From contig NZ_JAUNKD010000003.1 in NCBI RefSeq assembly GCF_030532915.1, positions 60,483 to 124,482 of the forward strand: a DNA stretch of 64,000 bases, written 5' to 3'. How positions within the stretch are numbered: the stretch's first letter is position 1; each line of letters begins with the position of its first letter. The notes beneath the pieces were generated by a model. The model was not told the DNA's origin. It saw nothing but the letters and a program-made list of their open reading frames with translations, and did no database searches. The translations under genes and the position numbers were made by a program. Below, one piece after another: positions 17,940-26,437 of the stretch. Source of the stretch: Capnocytophaga sp. (lineage in GTDB: Bacteria > Bacteroidota > Bacteroidia > Flavobacteriales > Flavobacteriaceae).

Positions 17940-19364
17940 ATGGATAAAAATACCTTTTTTAACGGTTTGCTCGGGGCTTTTTTGCATACTCCTACACTGA
18001 TTCAAAATATTGCTTTACAGCAACTTACCGAATTTTTGGTGGACGAAAAATCAAGTCAAAAACTTTTTTTGTTAAAAGGATTTGCCGGAACCGGAAAAAC
18101 GTCAATTATTAACTGCGTCTTGCAAAATTTGCCCGCAATTAATCACAAAGCCGTGCTGCTTGCACCCACCGGAAGGGCAGCCAAAGTGATGAGTGGTTTT
18201 GCCAAACAGCAAGCCTTTACCATACACAAACATATTTACTACCCGAAAAGTCAAAACGGAAATTTTTCGTTTACCCGAAAGCCCAATAAGAGCAAAAACA
18301 CCTTATTTATTGTAGACGAAGCCTCAATGATAGCCGATACCGATGCCCGATTTAGCGAGCAAACCGCTCTTTTAGACGATTTGATTGCCTATGTGTATTC
18401 GGGGGCGGGGTGTAAACTTTTGCTGATGGGCGATTCGGCGCAGTTGCCCCCCGTTAATTCCGATTATAGTCCGGCTTTGGATGTTCAAAATTTGGAAATT
18501 CAGTATGATAAGGAAGTCCGTCATATTGAGCTTGATGAAGTTGTGCGACAAGGAAAAAAATCCGGAATTTTACACAATGCCACCAAAATTCGGGAATTGC
18601 TTTTTGAGGCTTCATTTTACAAAGATTTCAAATTTAATCTTCATAAGTTTAAAGATATCAAACACTTAACAGAAGGTGTTGAAATACAAGAAGCCATTGA
18701 AGATGCTTATTCACAATACGGCTCGGAACAAACCGTACTGATTGTCCGTTCCAACAAACGAGCGGTGCTTTACAACAAACAAATCCGAAAGGTGATTCTT
18801 GATAGTGAAAATTTGCTTTCGGCGGGTGATTTGCTGATGGTGGTCAAAAACAATTATTTTTGGTTAAAAGACTCATCTGCTGTTGGTTTTATTGCCAATG
18901 GCGATACGTTGGAGGTGCTTCGGGTTTACGCATTTCGTGAGTTTTACGGCTTTCGGTTTGCCGAAGTTTCCGTGCAATTGATTGATTACCCCGACCAACC
19001 GCCTTTTGACACGGTGCTTTTGCTCGACACGCTTGAATCGGAATTCCCGTCGCTAACCTACGAGCAAAACAATCAACTTTATCAAGAGGTATTGCTTGAT
19101 TATCAAGATGAACCTACGGCATATCGCCGTTATGAAAAGGTGAAACAAAATCCGTTTTTTAACGCTTTGCAGGTCAAATTTTCATACGCCGTTACGTGTC
19201 ATAAAAGTCAGGGCGGGCAGTGGGACGTTGTTTTCATCGAAAAACCTTTTCTGACCGATGGGGCAGACGATAACTACCTCCGATGGCTTTACACGGCACT
19301 CACCCGAGCCGTTAAAAAAGTGTATCTCATTGGTTTTAAGGACGAAGATTTTGTTGAGGCGTAA
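17940..19364 (+). CDS. ATP-dependent DNA helicase, RecD/UvrD-like
   Basis: A 474-residue superfamily 1 helicase. Walker A is GFAGTGKTS (residues 47-55), motif II is FIVDEASM (about 121-128), motif III LLMGDSAQLPPV (about 161-172), and the C-terminal half carries the UvrD_C_2 signature YAVTCHKSQGGQWDVVFIE and motif VI YTALTRAVKKVYLI. It lacks the N-terminal domain of full RecD2, as is usual in the short flavobacterial form annotated as AAA family ATPase or helicase. It probably unwinds DNA during repair or recombination. It is divergent from the gene at 17826. Confidence 0.9.
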   Translation: MDKNTFFNGLLGAFLHTPTLIQNIALQQLTEFLVDEKSSQKLFLLKGFAGTGKTSIINCVLQNLPAINHKAVLLAPTGRAAKVMSGFAKQQAFTIHKHIYYPKSQNGNFSFTRKPNKSKNTLFIVDEASMIADTDARFSEQTALLDDLIAYVYSGAGCKLLLMGDSAQLPPVNSDYSPALDVQNLEIQYDKEVRHIELDEVVRQGKKSGILHNATKIRELLFEASFYKDFKFNLHKFKDIKHLTEGVEIQEAIEDAYSQYGSEQTVLIVRSNKRAVLYNKQIRKVILDSENLLSAGDLLMVVKNNYFWLKDSSAVGFIANGDTLEVLRVYAFREFYGFRFAEVSVQLIDYPDQPPFDTVLLLDTLESEFPSLTYEQNNQLYQEVLLDYQDEPTAYRRYEKVKQNPFFNALQVKFSYAVTCHKSQGGQWDVVFIEKPFLTDGADDNYLRWLYTALTRAVKKVYLIGFKDEDFVEA

Positions 19365-19545
19365 GACTTTTGGCACTTATAACGGAAGTGGTTTTGAAAC
19401 ACAAGACAATTTAATTTTATAGTAAAGAATATTTAAAGGAGAACGAAACATTGCCGGAAGATAATAAAATATTATTTGGGGTGATAACAATATAAAAGAA
19501 AATATTAGTTAATTTTGGTGCCAAGTATACCCCCAATAGATTGCT

Positions 19546-19667
19546 GCTGATATCGCGAGCGCTCCCGAGGTTTAACGGGAGCGCTCCCGTTGAGTAACGC
19601 GACCGCTTCGGATAACCGGCGGGAGCGCTCCGAATGAGAGACGGGAGCGCTCGCGTTGCAAGTTGCG
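19546..19667. repeat. 22-bp tandem array with GAGCGCTC palindrome core
   Basis: GAGCGCTC occurs at 19557, 19579, 19623 and 19645, with a degenerate copy (GACCGCTT) at 19601: five units spaced exactly 22 bp. Most copies sit in a GGGAGCGCTC(CCG) context. It is strongly GC-rich in an AT-rich intergenic region. Confidence 0.85.
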
Positions 19668-19744
19668 AAAATACAGCTGATTTTTAGCGGTATACAAAAA
19701 TACGAAATCAATAATCTCATTGTGAAAATTGTCAGAAAAGATTT

Positions 19745-19776
19745 TTGGTTTTTTAACTCCAAAACAAGTATATTTG
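19745..19776 (+). promoter_or_regulatory. Ferredoxin promoter: TTG and TATATTTG
   Basis: TTG at 19745-19747 and TATATTTG at 19769-19776, spacer 21 bp. The ferredoxin ATG follows 33 bp downstream. Confidence 0.7.
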
Positions 19777-19809
19777 CAAACAATAAATAAAATCGAAAAA
19801 TAATTAAAA

Positions 19810-20040
19810 ATGGTCATAGTAACCTTACAACGCGATAAGTGCATCGGCTGCAATTATTGCGTGGAAATGGCGCCTGAACAATTTCAGATGTCAAAAAAAG
19901 ACGGCAAAAGCGTGTTGCTTCGTTCCACCGAAAAAAAAGGTTTTTTTACAATTAAATCGCACGATGATAGTATTTTAGAACCTTGTGAGGCTGCCCAAAA
20001 AGCTTGTCCGGTGAAAATAATTACCACCAAAAAAATATAA
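19810..20040 (+). CDS. 4Fe-4S ferredoxin
   Basis: A 76-residue electron carrier. The cluster ligands are visible as CIGCNYC (residues 11-17) and a distant CPV near residue 66 in the context CEAAQKACPVK. This is one CxxCxxC...CP set, so a single [4Fe-4S] cluster is expected; the second motif has only two Cys (CEAAQKAC), too few for another cluster, though it could form a disulfide. Cytosolic, no signal. The redox partner is unknown. It has its own promoter just beyond the 22-bp array. Confidence 0.92.
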   Translation: MVIVTLQRDKCIGCNYCVEMAPEQFQMSKKDGKSVLLRSTEKKGFFTIKSHDDSILEPCEAAQKACPVKIITTKKI

Positions 20041-20087
20041 ATTGCTTAAAAATACCGTTGTTAAACATCCATATCGATAAAAAGTGG

Positions 20088-20095
20088 TACATTTG
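20088..20095 (+). promoter_or_regulatory. -7 box (TACATTTG)
   Basis: It matches TAnnTTTG, 24 bp before the barrel gene at 20120. No TTG at ideal spacing (nearest 27 bp). Confidence 0.5.
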
Positions 20096-20119
20096 CCACA
20101 CATATAAATATTTTATACA

Positions 20120-20731
20120 ATGAAAAAGATATTATTATTCTTTCTGGTATTTGCCGCTTGGCAGATGAAAGCTCAATATTTAGGCGTAAGAGCCGGTTAC
20201 AACAACTCCGTTTTGGTGGGCAATACAACCGAAGGGGCAAGCGTGAACAACCGAAGCGGAATTTACGCAGGCGTTACGCTTGAATTTCCTTTTTCAAAAT
20301 TTTTCTCACTCCAAACCGAAGCCGTTTACTCACGAATCGGGGCAAGGGTGTATTCGCCCGTTGTGGGAAAAACCAATTTAAAACTGGATTATTTATCAGC
20401 TCCGGTGCTTGCTAAAATTAATATTTACAGAGGATTAAGCTTGCACGCAGGACCTCAGTTTAACTTTTTGCTCAACAATTCTGATTTTTCGTTTGAAAAA
20501 AACGGAGTTTTCACACCCGTGAGTGAAAAGGCGTTGGACACCTTTGATATGTCATTGGCCGTGGGCTTGAATTACAAAACCAACATCGGGTGGTTTTTTG
20601 AGATGCGTTTTCTGCAAGGGCTTACCAATATTTTGGAAAGTGGTGAAGCTTCGCTTATCCAAACCGGTTTCAGCTCTGATTACAATTTTAAAAATCGCGT
20701 GATTTGTCTGGGGATTGGATACGTGTTTTAA
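20120..20731 (+). CDS. Outer-membrane beta-barrel (porin family) protein
   Basis: A 203-residue protein with signal peptide MKKILLFFLVFAAWQMKAQ and a PF13568-like eight-stranded barrel: YLGVRAGYNNSVLVG, SKFFSLQTEAVYSRIGA, LKLDYLSAPVLAKINIY, and the end VICLGIGYVF. It has the same build as the protein at 13346 but diverged sequence. It starts a rightward run with the Rieske-like lipoprotein (20 bp later) and DUF6427. Function unknown. Confidence 0.85.
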   Translation: MKKILLFFLVFAAWQMKAQYLGVRAGYNNSVLVGNTTEGASVNNRSGIYAGVTLEFPFSKFFSLQTEAVYSRIGARVYSPVVGKTNLKLDYLSAPVLAKINIYRGLSLHAGPQFNFLLNNSDFSFEKNGVFTPVSEKALDTFDMSLAVGLNYKTNIGWFFEMRFLQGLTNILESGEASLIQTGFSSDYNFKNRVICLGIGYVF

Positions 20732-20751
20732 TTTTGTTTAAAGTGAATAAG

Positions 20752-21243
20752 ATGAAATTTTTAAAAACCGGCATAAAAATTTTTTCGGTGTTTTTGATTT
20801 TTTTGGTAGCCTGCTCCAAATCAAACGTGCAACGAAATCCGTTTTTGAGCGAAGCTCGTTTTTCTTTTACAATCAACACCGATTTGCCGGCTTACAATGC
20901 CTTGAAATATCCGCAGAATACGGTTTTTTTGCCCAACATCGGCATCAAAGGCGTATTCGTTACCGGTTTGGGTAACAATCGGTTTGTGGCTTGGGAGGCA
21001 GCTTGCCCCAATCAAAATCCGTCAGGTTGTGAGGGGTTGCGGTGTGCCTCAAAAACAACAGATGGTTTTGTGGCGTGTGATTCGCAAACAAAATCGTATA
21101 TTTTTGTGATTTGCCCCTGTGATAAAACGATTTACAGCCTTGTTAACGGCAACATTATCAGTACGGAGCAATCACGAGCACAACATCCGTTGCTGAATTA
21201 CAGCGTTTCGGTTGCGGGTGCTAACATAACGGTCAGTAACTAA
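20752..21243 (+). CDS. Rieske-like lipoprotein lacking cluster ligands
   Basis: 163 residues from MKFLKTGIKIFSVF; an in-frame ATG at 20704 overlaps the preceding gene and adds 16 residues ahead of a clear lipoprotein signal (LVACSKS, Cys about residue 22), so it is rejected. The body (FVAWEAACPNQNPSGCEG ... KSYIFVICPCDKTIYSLVNGN ... LLNYSVSVAGANITVSN) follows the Rieske [2Fe-2S] fold pattern seen in flavobacterial lipoproteins. The CxH...CxxH ligand set is missing: ICPCDKTIY has two Cys but no His. It probably binds no classical Rieske cluster. Function unknown. Confidence 0.75.
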   Translation: MKFLKTGIKIFSVFLIFLVACSKSNVQRNPFLSEARFSFTINTDLPAYNALKYPQNTVFLPNIGIKGVFVTGLGNNRFVAWEAACPNQNPSGCEGLRCASKTTDGFVACDSQTKSYIFVICPCDKTIYSLVNGNIISTEQSRAQHPLLNYSVSVAGANITVSN

Positions 21244-21284
21244 ACGATTTATCGTTAATTTTTTTGTAAGAACGAACTTGGTAT

Positions 21285-22214
21285 ATGATTTCAAATCGGT
21301 TTGAAAACACAAAGCCCATTAATTTATTGCTCATTTTCACGGCTTTACTCTTTGGGCTTTTTCTCTACGAATATTTTATTTTTGAAAATCCGTGGGATTG
21401 GAAGCACATTCTCACGCGGGTAGGTTCATTGCTATTGCTTTTAGTATCAATGACTTTTCTTAATAAAATAGACCGTTGGAACGAACTTACTGAAAACAAT
21501 TCATATTCCATTTTCTTTTTCGCTATCTTTTCGATTATTTTTCCGTTTATTTTTAACAATCCGGCTTTGGTGGCTTCTAATTTGCTGATTATCATTTCCA
21601 TTTGGCGGATTATGACCTTAAAAACGGAAGAAAATGTTCCACAGAAAATTTTCGATGCTTCCTTTTTGATTGTTTGTGCCGGATTGTTAAACGTTTGGGC
21701 GTTTATTTTTTTGTTAAACATCTGGATATCACTCCTTTTTTACGGTTCTAAAAAACGAAAATACTGGCTGATTCCGTTTTTGGCACTTTTCTGCGTAGTC
21801 ATTTTATTAACAGCTGCTTTGCTTGTTTTCAAGCTGCCGTATCAAGTGCCGGCTTTTGAAAAGTTATGGCGGTTTGACTATCGCGAAATGCTGTTTCTGC
21901 CGATGCTTATCTCTTTGATAATTATGGCGGTTATGTTCGTGCTTTCACTCGTGGTATATTTTTTCAAAAGTAAATACCACAGCGGAAGCAGCCAACTAAT
22001 CGTTCAGTTTTTGGTGGTGGGGCTGGTGGCAGTTTTCTTTTCAAAAGAACCGATTTTCATTTTCGCGCAACTTTCCATTTTGTTTGCCCTTTATATTGAA
22101 AAAATAGAACGTTTTTGGCTGAAAGAGACTATTTTATGGCTGTTTTTGGCTATCCCGCTTAGTGTTTTATTGTTGCATTTTGTCGCCAAAAGCCAAATCG
22201 CCGGCATCTCCTAA
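21285..22214 (+). CDS. DUF6427 multi-spanning membrane protein
   Basis: A 309-residue integral membrane protein with about 8-9 hydrophobic segments (for example INLLLIFTALLFGLFLYEYF, IFFFAIFSIIFPFIF, ILWLFLAIPLSVLLLHFVA). It matches the Flavobacteriia family DUF6427, commonly encoded next to upp. Its 3' end overlaps the convergent upp gene by 48 bp. No transporter or enzyme motif was noticed. It may be cotranscribed with the preceding lipoprotein (41-bp gap). Confidence 0.8.
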   Translation: MISNRFENTKPINLLLIFTALLFGLFLYEYFIFENPWDWKHILTRVGSLLLLLVSMTFLNKIDRWNELTENNSYSIFFFAIFSIIFPFIFNNPALVASNLLIIISIWRIMTLKTEENVPQKIFDASFLIVCAGLLNVWAFIFLLNIWISLLFYGSKKRKYWLIPFLALFCVVILLTAALLVFKLPYQVPAFEKLWRFDYREMLFLPMLISLIIMAVMFVLSLVVYFFKSKYHSGSSQLIVQFLVVGLVAVFFSKEPIFIFAQLSILFALYIEKIERFWLKETILWLFLAIPLSVLLLHFVAKSQIAGIS

Positions 22215-22823
22215 ACCGGGAATGATGTAGCCTTTTTCGTTCAATTTCGGGTCGATGGTGGCAATCCATAAATGGGTATCCGACGGAAATTTATCTTTCA
22301 GGAAATCAACACCTTGCTCTGAGCCAATCACGGCAAATAAATGCACGGCTTTGGGTTTTCCCAGAGGTGCAAGTGCCTCATATACATTGACAAACGAACG
22401 CCCCGTTGCCAACATCGGGTCTGCCAAAAACAACACTTTTCCTTCCAGTGACGGCGAAGCTAAATATTCCACCAAAATATCAAAATCCGTTTCGGAATTG
22501 TGTTTTCGGTACGCCGAAATAAAGGCATTGTCCGCTCCGTCAAAAAAATTCATAAGTCCTTGATGCAGTGCCAGTCCAGCCCGTAATATGGAACAGATAA
22601 CTACCTCTTCCTTATGTAGTTGCATAACTTTTTCGCCCAAAGGCGTTTTTACCGTTTCAGGCTGATAGGTCAGCGTTTTGCTCATCTCGTAACACAAAAT
22701 TTCGCCAATGCGTTCCAAATTTTTACGAAAACGCATTCGGTCTTTTTGAATGGTAACATCGCGCAATTCGGCAAGAAACCGGTTGGCAATCGAAGGGGTT
22801 TCCCCTAAATGGTGTATAATCAT
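22167..22823 (-). CDS. upp: Uracil phosphoribosyltransferase
   Basis: Salvages uracil: uracil + PRPP gives UMP + PPi, in the cytosol. 218 residues, normal family length. Visible signatures are ICSILRAGLALHQG, the PRPP-binding loop VLFLADPMLATGRSF (residues about 130-144) and the C-terminal uracil-binding segment KGYIIPGLGDAGDLAFG. It converges on and overlaps the 3' end of DUF6427. A TAATTTTG box (22844-22851, minus strand) lies 21 bp upstream. Confidence 0.96.
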   Translation of the reverse strand: MIIHHLGETPSIANRFLAELRDVTIQKDRMRFRKNLERIGEILCYEMSKTLTYQPETVKTPLGEKVMQLHKEEVVICSILRAGLALHQGLMNFFDGADNAFISAYRKHNSETDFDILVEYLASPSLEGKVLFLADPMLATGRSFVNVYEALAPLGKPKAVHLFAVIGSEQGVDFLKDKFPSDTHLWIATIDPKLNEKGYIIPGLGDAGDLAFGDKMQQ

Positions 22824-22843
22824 AATCTTGGCATTTATTACTG

Positions 22844-22851
22844 CAAAATTA
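22844..22851 (-). promoter_or_regulatory. -7 box (TAATTTTG on minus strand) for upp
   Basis: CAAAATTA on the + strand matches TAnnTTTG in reverse, 21 bp before the upp start. Confidence 0.55.
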
Positions 22852-22896
22852 CAAAAAACTTTTCACTTTTCATTTTCTGTTTCCCACTTTAATGGT

Positions 22897-22904
22897 TATT
22901 TTTG
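22897..22904 (+). promoter_or_regulatory. -7 box (TATTTTTG) very close to folK-dNK start
   Basis: It matches TAnnTTTG and ends only 8 bases before the ATG at 22913, so the transcript would start at or next to the start codon. The upstream -33 element is poor. Confidence 0.5.
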
Positions 22905-22912
22905 CAAATACT

Positions 22913-24061
22913 ATGAAACACAAAGTTTACATATCGTTAGGCAGCAATATGGGCGAGCGGAAACGGTTTTTGCAACAAGCGGTTGATTCTGTAAATCAAC
23001 AACTTGGAAGGATTGTTGAAATTTCGTCCGTGTATCAAACGCCGGCTTGGGGCTTTTCGGGAGCCGATTTTTACAATGCTTGTCTGCTTGCCGAAACCTC
23101 GCTTTCTCCTGAGCAAGTGCTTGAAAAACTTCTGTTAATCGAAAAGGAATTAGGCAGGGTGCGTGATGCCGATACAAAAGGCTACCAACCACGAACCATT
23201 GATTTGGATATTCTGTTTTTTGACGATGAAATTATTAATACGGAACGATTGCAAATTCCTCATCTTCAAATAGAAAACCGAAAGTTTGTTTTGTTTCCGT
23301 TGGCTGAAATTGCTTCGGAAAAAAAACATCCCGTTTTGCAAAAATCCATTCAGGAACTTTTGGAAAACACCACCGATACGTCCGAAATAACAAAGACAAA
23401 CGAAAAAATTACGATTCCTGAGCGAATTTCGCCCTTCAAACGTTATAATTACATCGCCATTGAAGGAAATATCGGCTCGGGAAAAACGACTTTATCCACC
23501 AAAATTGCCGAAGATTTTGACGCGCGCCTTATTTTGGAACGCTTTTCCGATAATCCGTTTTTGCCGAAATTTTACGAAAATCCGAAGCAATACGGTTTCA
23601 CGCTCGAAATGTCGTTCCTAACCGAACGCTATCAACAGATGTCTGACCAATTAACGCAAACGCATTTGTTTAAGCCGTTTATTGTTTCGGATTACGATAT
23701 TTTTAAGTCTTTGATTTTCTCGCAGGTAACTCTAACGGAAGACGAGTTCGTGTTGTACCGAAAATTGTTCTACATTTTGTATAATCAAATCATAAAGCCC
23801 GATTTGTACATCTTTTTGTATCAAAATACTGACCGTTTGATTGAAAATATCAAGAAAAGAGGGCGCGAATACGAGCAAAACATCTCAAAAGAGTATTTAA
23901 ATCAAATTCATCATGGGTATTTGGACTTTATTCAGAAGAATAACGACATTCATTCCTTGATTATTGATGTAACCGAGCTAGACTTCGTCAAAAATCAATC
24001 CGATTATGACTTTATTATTGAAAAAATAAGTAATTTTTCTGATAAAACGCCCAAAAAATGA
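22913..24061 (+). CDS. folK: Fusion: HPPK (FolK) + deoxynucleoside kinase
   Basis: 382 residues in two enzymes. Residues about 1-150 are 6-hydroxymethyl-7,8-dihydropterin pyrophosphokinase of folate synthesis (YISLGSNMGERKRFL, VYQTPAWGFSGADFYNAC, RVRDADTKGYQPRTIDLDILFFDD). Residues about 175-375 are a deoxynucleoside kinase of the dGK/dCK family (IAIEGNIGSGKTTLS P-loop at about 181-195, then LERFSDNPF, FLTERYQQM, KRGREYEQNIS). The fusion is known in Flavobacteriia. The start at 22913 (MKHKVYISLG) is chosen; an ATG 21 bp upstream overlaps the -7 box. The stop overlaps the next gene (ATGA). Confidence 0.92.
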   Translation: MKHKVYISLGSNMGERKRFLQQAVDSVNQQLGRIVEISSVYQTPAWGFSGADFYNACLLAETSLSPEQVLEKLLLIEKELGRVRDADTKGYQPRTIDLDILFFDDEIINTERLQIPHLQIENRKFVLFPLAEIASEKKHPVLQKSIQELLENTTDTSEITKTNEKITIPERISPFKRYNYIAIEGNIGSGKTTLSTKIAEDFDARLILERFSDNPFLPKFYENPKQYGFTLEMSFLTERYQQMSDQLTQTHLFKPFIVSDYDIFKSLIFSQVTLTEDEFVLYRKLFYILYNQIIKPDLYIFLYQNTDRLIENIKKRGREYEQNISKEYLNQIHHGYLDFIQKNNDIHSLIIDVTELDFVKNQSDYDFIIEKISNFSDKTPKK

Positions 24062-24717
24062 TTCCGATACTATCCACCCGAAAACTGAATTTACAGCAGC
24101 GAAATGAATTATCCGAAAAAGGATTTTCCTTAATGGAAAAGGATTTTATCCGTATTGATTTCATTGATTTTAAATTGAATAGGGCAGGAGACTTGCTTCT
24201 TTTTACCAGCCAGAATGCCGTGCGGAGTGTTTTACGCAATCCAAAGGTTTCTTACTTAAAATCAATACCTTGTATTTGTGTGGGAGAGAAAACAGCAACC
24301 TTGCTTGTTGAAAATGGCTGGAAAGTAATTCATTTTGAGGAATATGCCGTTAGTTTAGGAAAATATATCGTTCAAAATTGCCTTAACAATGAGATTACGT
24401 TCTTTTCCGGAAATTTACGTCGGGATATTTTACCTAATGTTTTGAAAGATAATAAAATACAATACAGTGAAATACAGGTTTATAGAACTCTTTTACAGGC
24501 TGAAAAAATAAACTCCAAGCAAAAAGGTATTTTGTTTTTTAGTCCTTCCGGAGTTCAAAGTTTTTTATGCTGGAACCATTTTTCAGATGAAATCGCCTTC
24601 TGTATAGGTAAAACCACTGCCGATGAAGTTTTAAAACACACCAAGCATTGTGTTATCTCTAAGAAGCCTACTGTTGAGAGCCTCGTGGCGTGTGTAATTT
24701 CTTATTTTTCAGTATAG
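24058..24717 (+). CDS. hemD: Uroporphyrinogen-III synthase
   Basis: 219 residues matching the two-lobed HemD fold with low sequence conservation typical of this family. Visible are ILSTRKLNLQQRNEL at the start, DLLLFTSQNAVRSVL (family motif 'FTSxNAV'), CICVGEKTATLL, and the second-lobe pair GILFFSPSGVQSFL and AFCIGKTTADEVL. It would cyclise hydroxymethylbilane to uroporphyrinogen III. It overlaps folK-dNK by 4 bp (ATGA), so it is cotranscribed. A strong bidirectional terminator follows. Confidence 0.85.
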   Translation: MIPILSTRKLNLQQRNELSEKGFSLMEKDFIRIDFIDFKLNRAGDLLLFTSQNAVRSVLRNPKVSYLKSIPCICVGEKTATLLVENGWKVIHFEEYAVSLGKYIVQNCLNNEITFFSGNLRRDILPNVLKDNKIQYSEIQVYRTLLQAEKINSKQKGILFFSPSGVQSFLCWNHFSDEIAFCIGKTTADEVLKHTKHCVISKKPTVESLVACVISYFSV

Positions 24718-24721
24718 GTAT

Positions 24722-24750
24722 AAAAAAAGCTACCAACTGGTAGCTTTTTT
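24722..24750. terminator. Bidirectional terminator between hemD and cysN
   Basis: GCTACC-AACT-GGTAGC flanked by A-run and T-run. It serves both converging genes. Confidence 0.92.
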
Positions 24751-24769
24751 CTTTCATCATATTTATTTT

Positions 24770-26011
24770 CTACTTAAAAAGCACGGCGGCAACGGTTACC
24801 AAACTGGTTTGGTCAATCAAAATGGCACTTCCGGTTTCGCGGAGGTCTTTATAACTATCGTATGCCAGTGGTGCCGATGTTTTCAATTTAACCGTAACCA
24901 CTTCATTGAGTGAAACAGACGTTACGTCGGTGTATTTTTCAAGCGTATTTACATCAATGCGTTCCTTGATTTCCTTTACGATGACATTGACCGTGCGTGT
25001 GTTATGTTGCAACAGATAACGCCCGCCAACGCTCATCGGGCGCTCGTCCATCCAGCAAATGGTAGCCTCAATTTCGTTGGAAACTTTTATCAAGTTGTCT
25101 TCTTTGGCAATCAACGAACCGCGACTGATGTCCACGTCTTCTTCCAAGTGAATAACGGCGCTTTGCGGAGCGTAAATTTCAGAAACTTCTTTATTGCCAA
25201 CTTCCACAGCGGATACCGTAGCTTCAATTTCAGAAGGATACACTTTCACCTTATCGCCTTTGCGGAACACCCCGCTCTCCACTTTTCCGGCGTAACCCCG
25301 ATAATCGTGATATTCGTCCGTTTGGGGGCGAAGTACCAACTGCACGGGAAAACGGGCATTGGTTAAGTTTACGGACGATTCCAACTCGACGGTTTCCAAG
25401 CGTTCCAAGAGCGAATCGCCGGAATACCAATCCATTTGAGTGGATTTGTCCACAATGTTATCGCCTTTAAGGGCACTGATGGGGATAAATTCCACGTTTT
25501 TAAGGTCAAGTGCCTGAGCAACTTTTTGGTATTCCGCTTTGATTTCCTCGAATCGGGTTTGTGAAAAGTCAACCAAATCCATTTTGTTTATTGCCACCAA
25601 AACGTGCGGAATGTTCAACAACGATGCAATGATGGAGTGGCGTTTGGTTTGCTCAATCACCCCGTTTCGGGCATCAATCAAAATGATGATAAGGTCGGCG
25701 TTGGATGCTCCGGTAACCATATTTCGGGTGTACTGAATATGCCCCGGTGCATCGGCGATGATGAATTTCCGTTTGGGGGTTGAAAAATATTTGTAAGCCA
25801 CATCGATGGTGATGCCTTGCTCACGTTCAGCTCGAAGCCCGTCGGTAAGCAGCGCCAAATCCACACTGCCGTCTTCACGGTTTTTGGTGCTTCGTTCAAG
25901 GGCTTCCATCTGGTCGATTAAAATATTTTTACTGTCGTACAGAAGCCTCCCGATGAGGGTACTTTTTCCGTCATCGACGCTTCCGGCGGTTAAAAATCGT
26001 AATATATCCAT
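24770..26011 (-). CDS. cysN: Sulfate adenylyltransferase subunit 1 (GTPase)
   Basis: GTPase subunit of ATP sulfurylase; GTP hydrolysis drives CysD to form adenosine 5'-phosphosulfate from sulfate and ATP. 413 residues, EF-Tu-like. Seen: G1 GSVDDGKST (10-18), switch GITID (66-70), G3 DAPGH (87-91), G4 NKMD (142-145), then two beta-barrel domains. There is no fused CysC kinase domain at the C-terminus, so the product would be APS rather than PAPS, in line with the [4Fe-4S] APS reductase at 40993. CysD is encoded 2.5 kb upstream, with three unrelated genes between. Confidence 0.96.
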   Translation of the reverse strand: MDILRFLTAGSVDDGKSTLIGRLLYDSKNILIDQMEALERSTKNREDGSVDLALLTDGLRAEREQGITIDVAYKYFSTPKRKFIIADAPGHIQYTRNMVTGASNADLIIILIDARNGVIEQTKRHSIIASLLNIPHVLVAINKMDLVDFSQTRFEEIKAEYQKVAQALDLKNVEFIPISALKGDNIVDKSTQMDWYSGDSLLERLETVELESSVNLTNARFPVQLVLRPQTDEYHDYRGYAGKVESGVFRKGDKVKVYPSEIEATVSAVEVGNKEVSEIYAPQSAVIHLEEDVDISRGSLIAKEDNLIKVSNEIEATICWMDERPMSVGGRYLLQHNTRTVNVIVKEIKERIDVNTLEKYTDVTSVSLNEVVTVKLKTSAPLAYDSYKDLRETGSAILIDQTSLVTVAAVLFK

Positions 26012-26041
26012 TCTGTAATGGTTAAAAGATTGTTTACTTTG

Positions 26042-26353
26042 TTATTTTTTGTCTTCAATTCCGTATTCCCTCCATTGTGTTTGAGGAACATCAAGTTTGA
26101 TACGCTTTTTAGCATCGGCATATTGCTTTAAAAGCATCTTGTGCGAATCTTCCAGCACTTTGGTTTTGGATTTAAGGTCTGCCTTTAATTTTTCCTGCTC
26201 GCTGTTTATCTTTTGAACCTGCTCGCTCAATGCTTCAAGGTTGTTAATAATAGCCTCGTCGATACCTGCCGGGAGGTTTTCCTTGTTGTTTTTAAGTCCG
26301 TCAATCATCAGTTTTGCTTCAAATAGACTGTCAGCATAAGATTTTGTTGCCAT
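26042..26353 (-). CDS. Conserved hypothetical coiled-coil protein
   Basis: A 103-residue, mostly helical soluble protein beginning MATKSYADSLFEAKLMIDG. Residues about 35-90 (NNLEALSEQVQKINSEQEKL ... KVLEDSHKMLLKQYADAKKR) show a heptad pattern and should form a coiled coil. The end, VPQTQWREYGIEDKK, resembles a tail seen in uncharacterised Bacteroidota proteins of this type. It lies 85 bp after the PD-(D/E)xK-like gene and 31 bp before cysN, all on the same strand. Function unknown; it could be part of the inserted module or a passenger. Confidence 0.7.
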   Translation of the reverse strand: MATKSYADSLFEAKLMIDGLKNNKENLPAGIDEAIINNLEALSEQVQKINSEQEKLKADLKSKTKVLEDSHKMLLKQYADAKKRIKLDVPQTQWREYGIEDKK

Positions 26354-26437
26354 ATGATATTATTTTTTATTGATTAAACTTCTGTTATGTTTTCTTTTAG
26401 TTAAAAATAGGCTTCTTTTATTGATATATACCTGCTG

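Larger units (their letters stand above)
19365..19809 (+). other. Gap holding the 22-bp array and ferredoxin promoter
   Basis: 445 bases without a supported gene. Short open frames here read through the GC-rich array and give Glu-Arg-Ser-Arg repeats only because of it. The array and the promoter are listed separately. Confidence 0.6.

Noticed and set aside
19505..19853. Two minus-strand frames with Glu-Arg-Ser-Arg repeats
   Set aside because: They read through the 22-bp GAGCGCTC array; the repeated residues are a by-product of it, with no start signal or family similarity.
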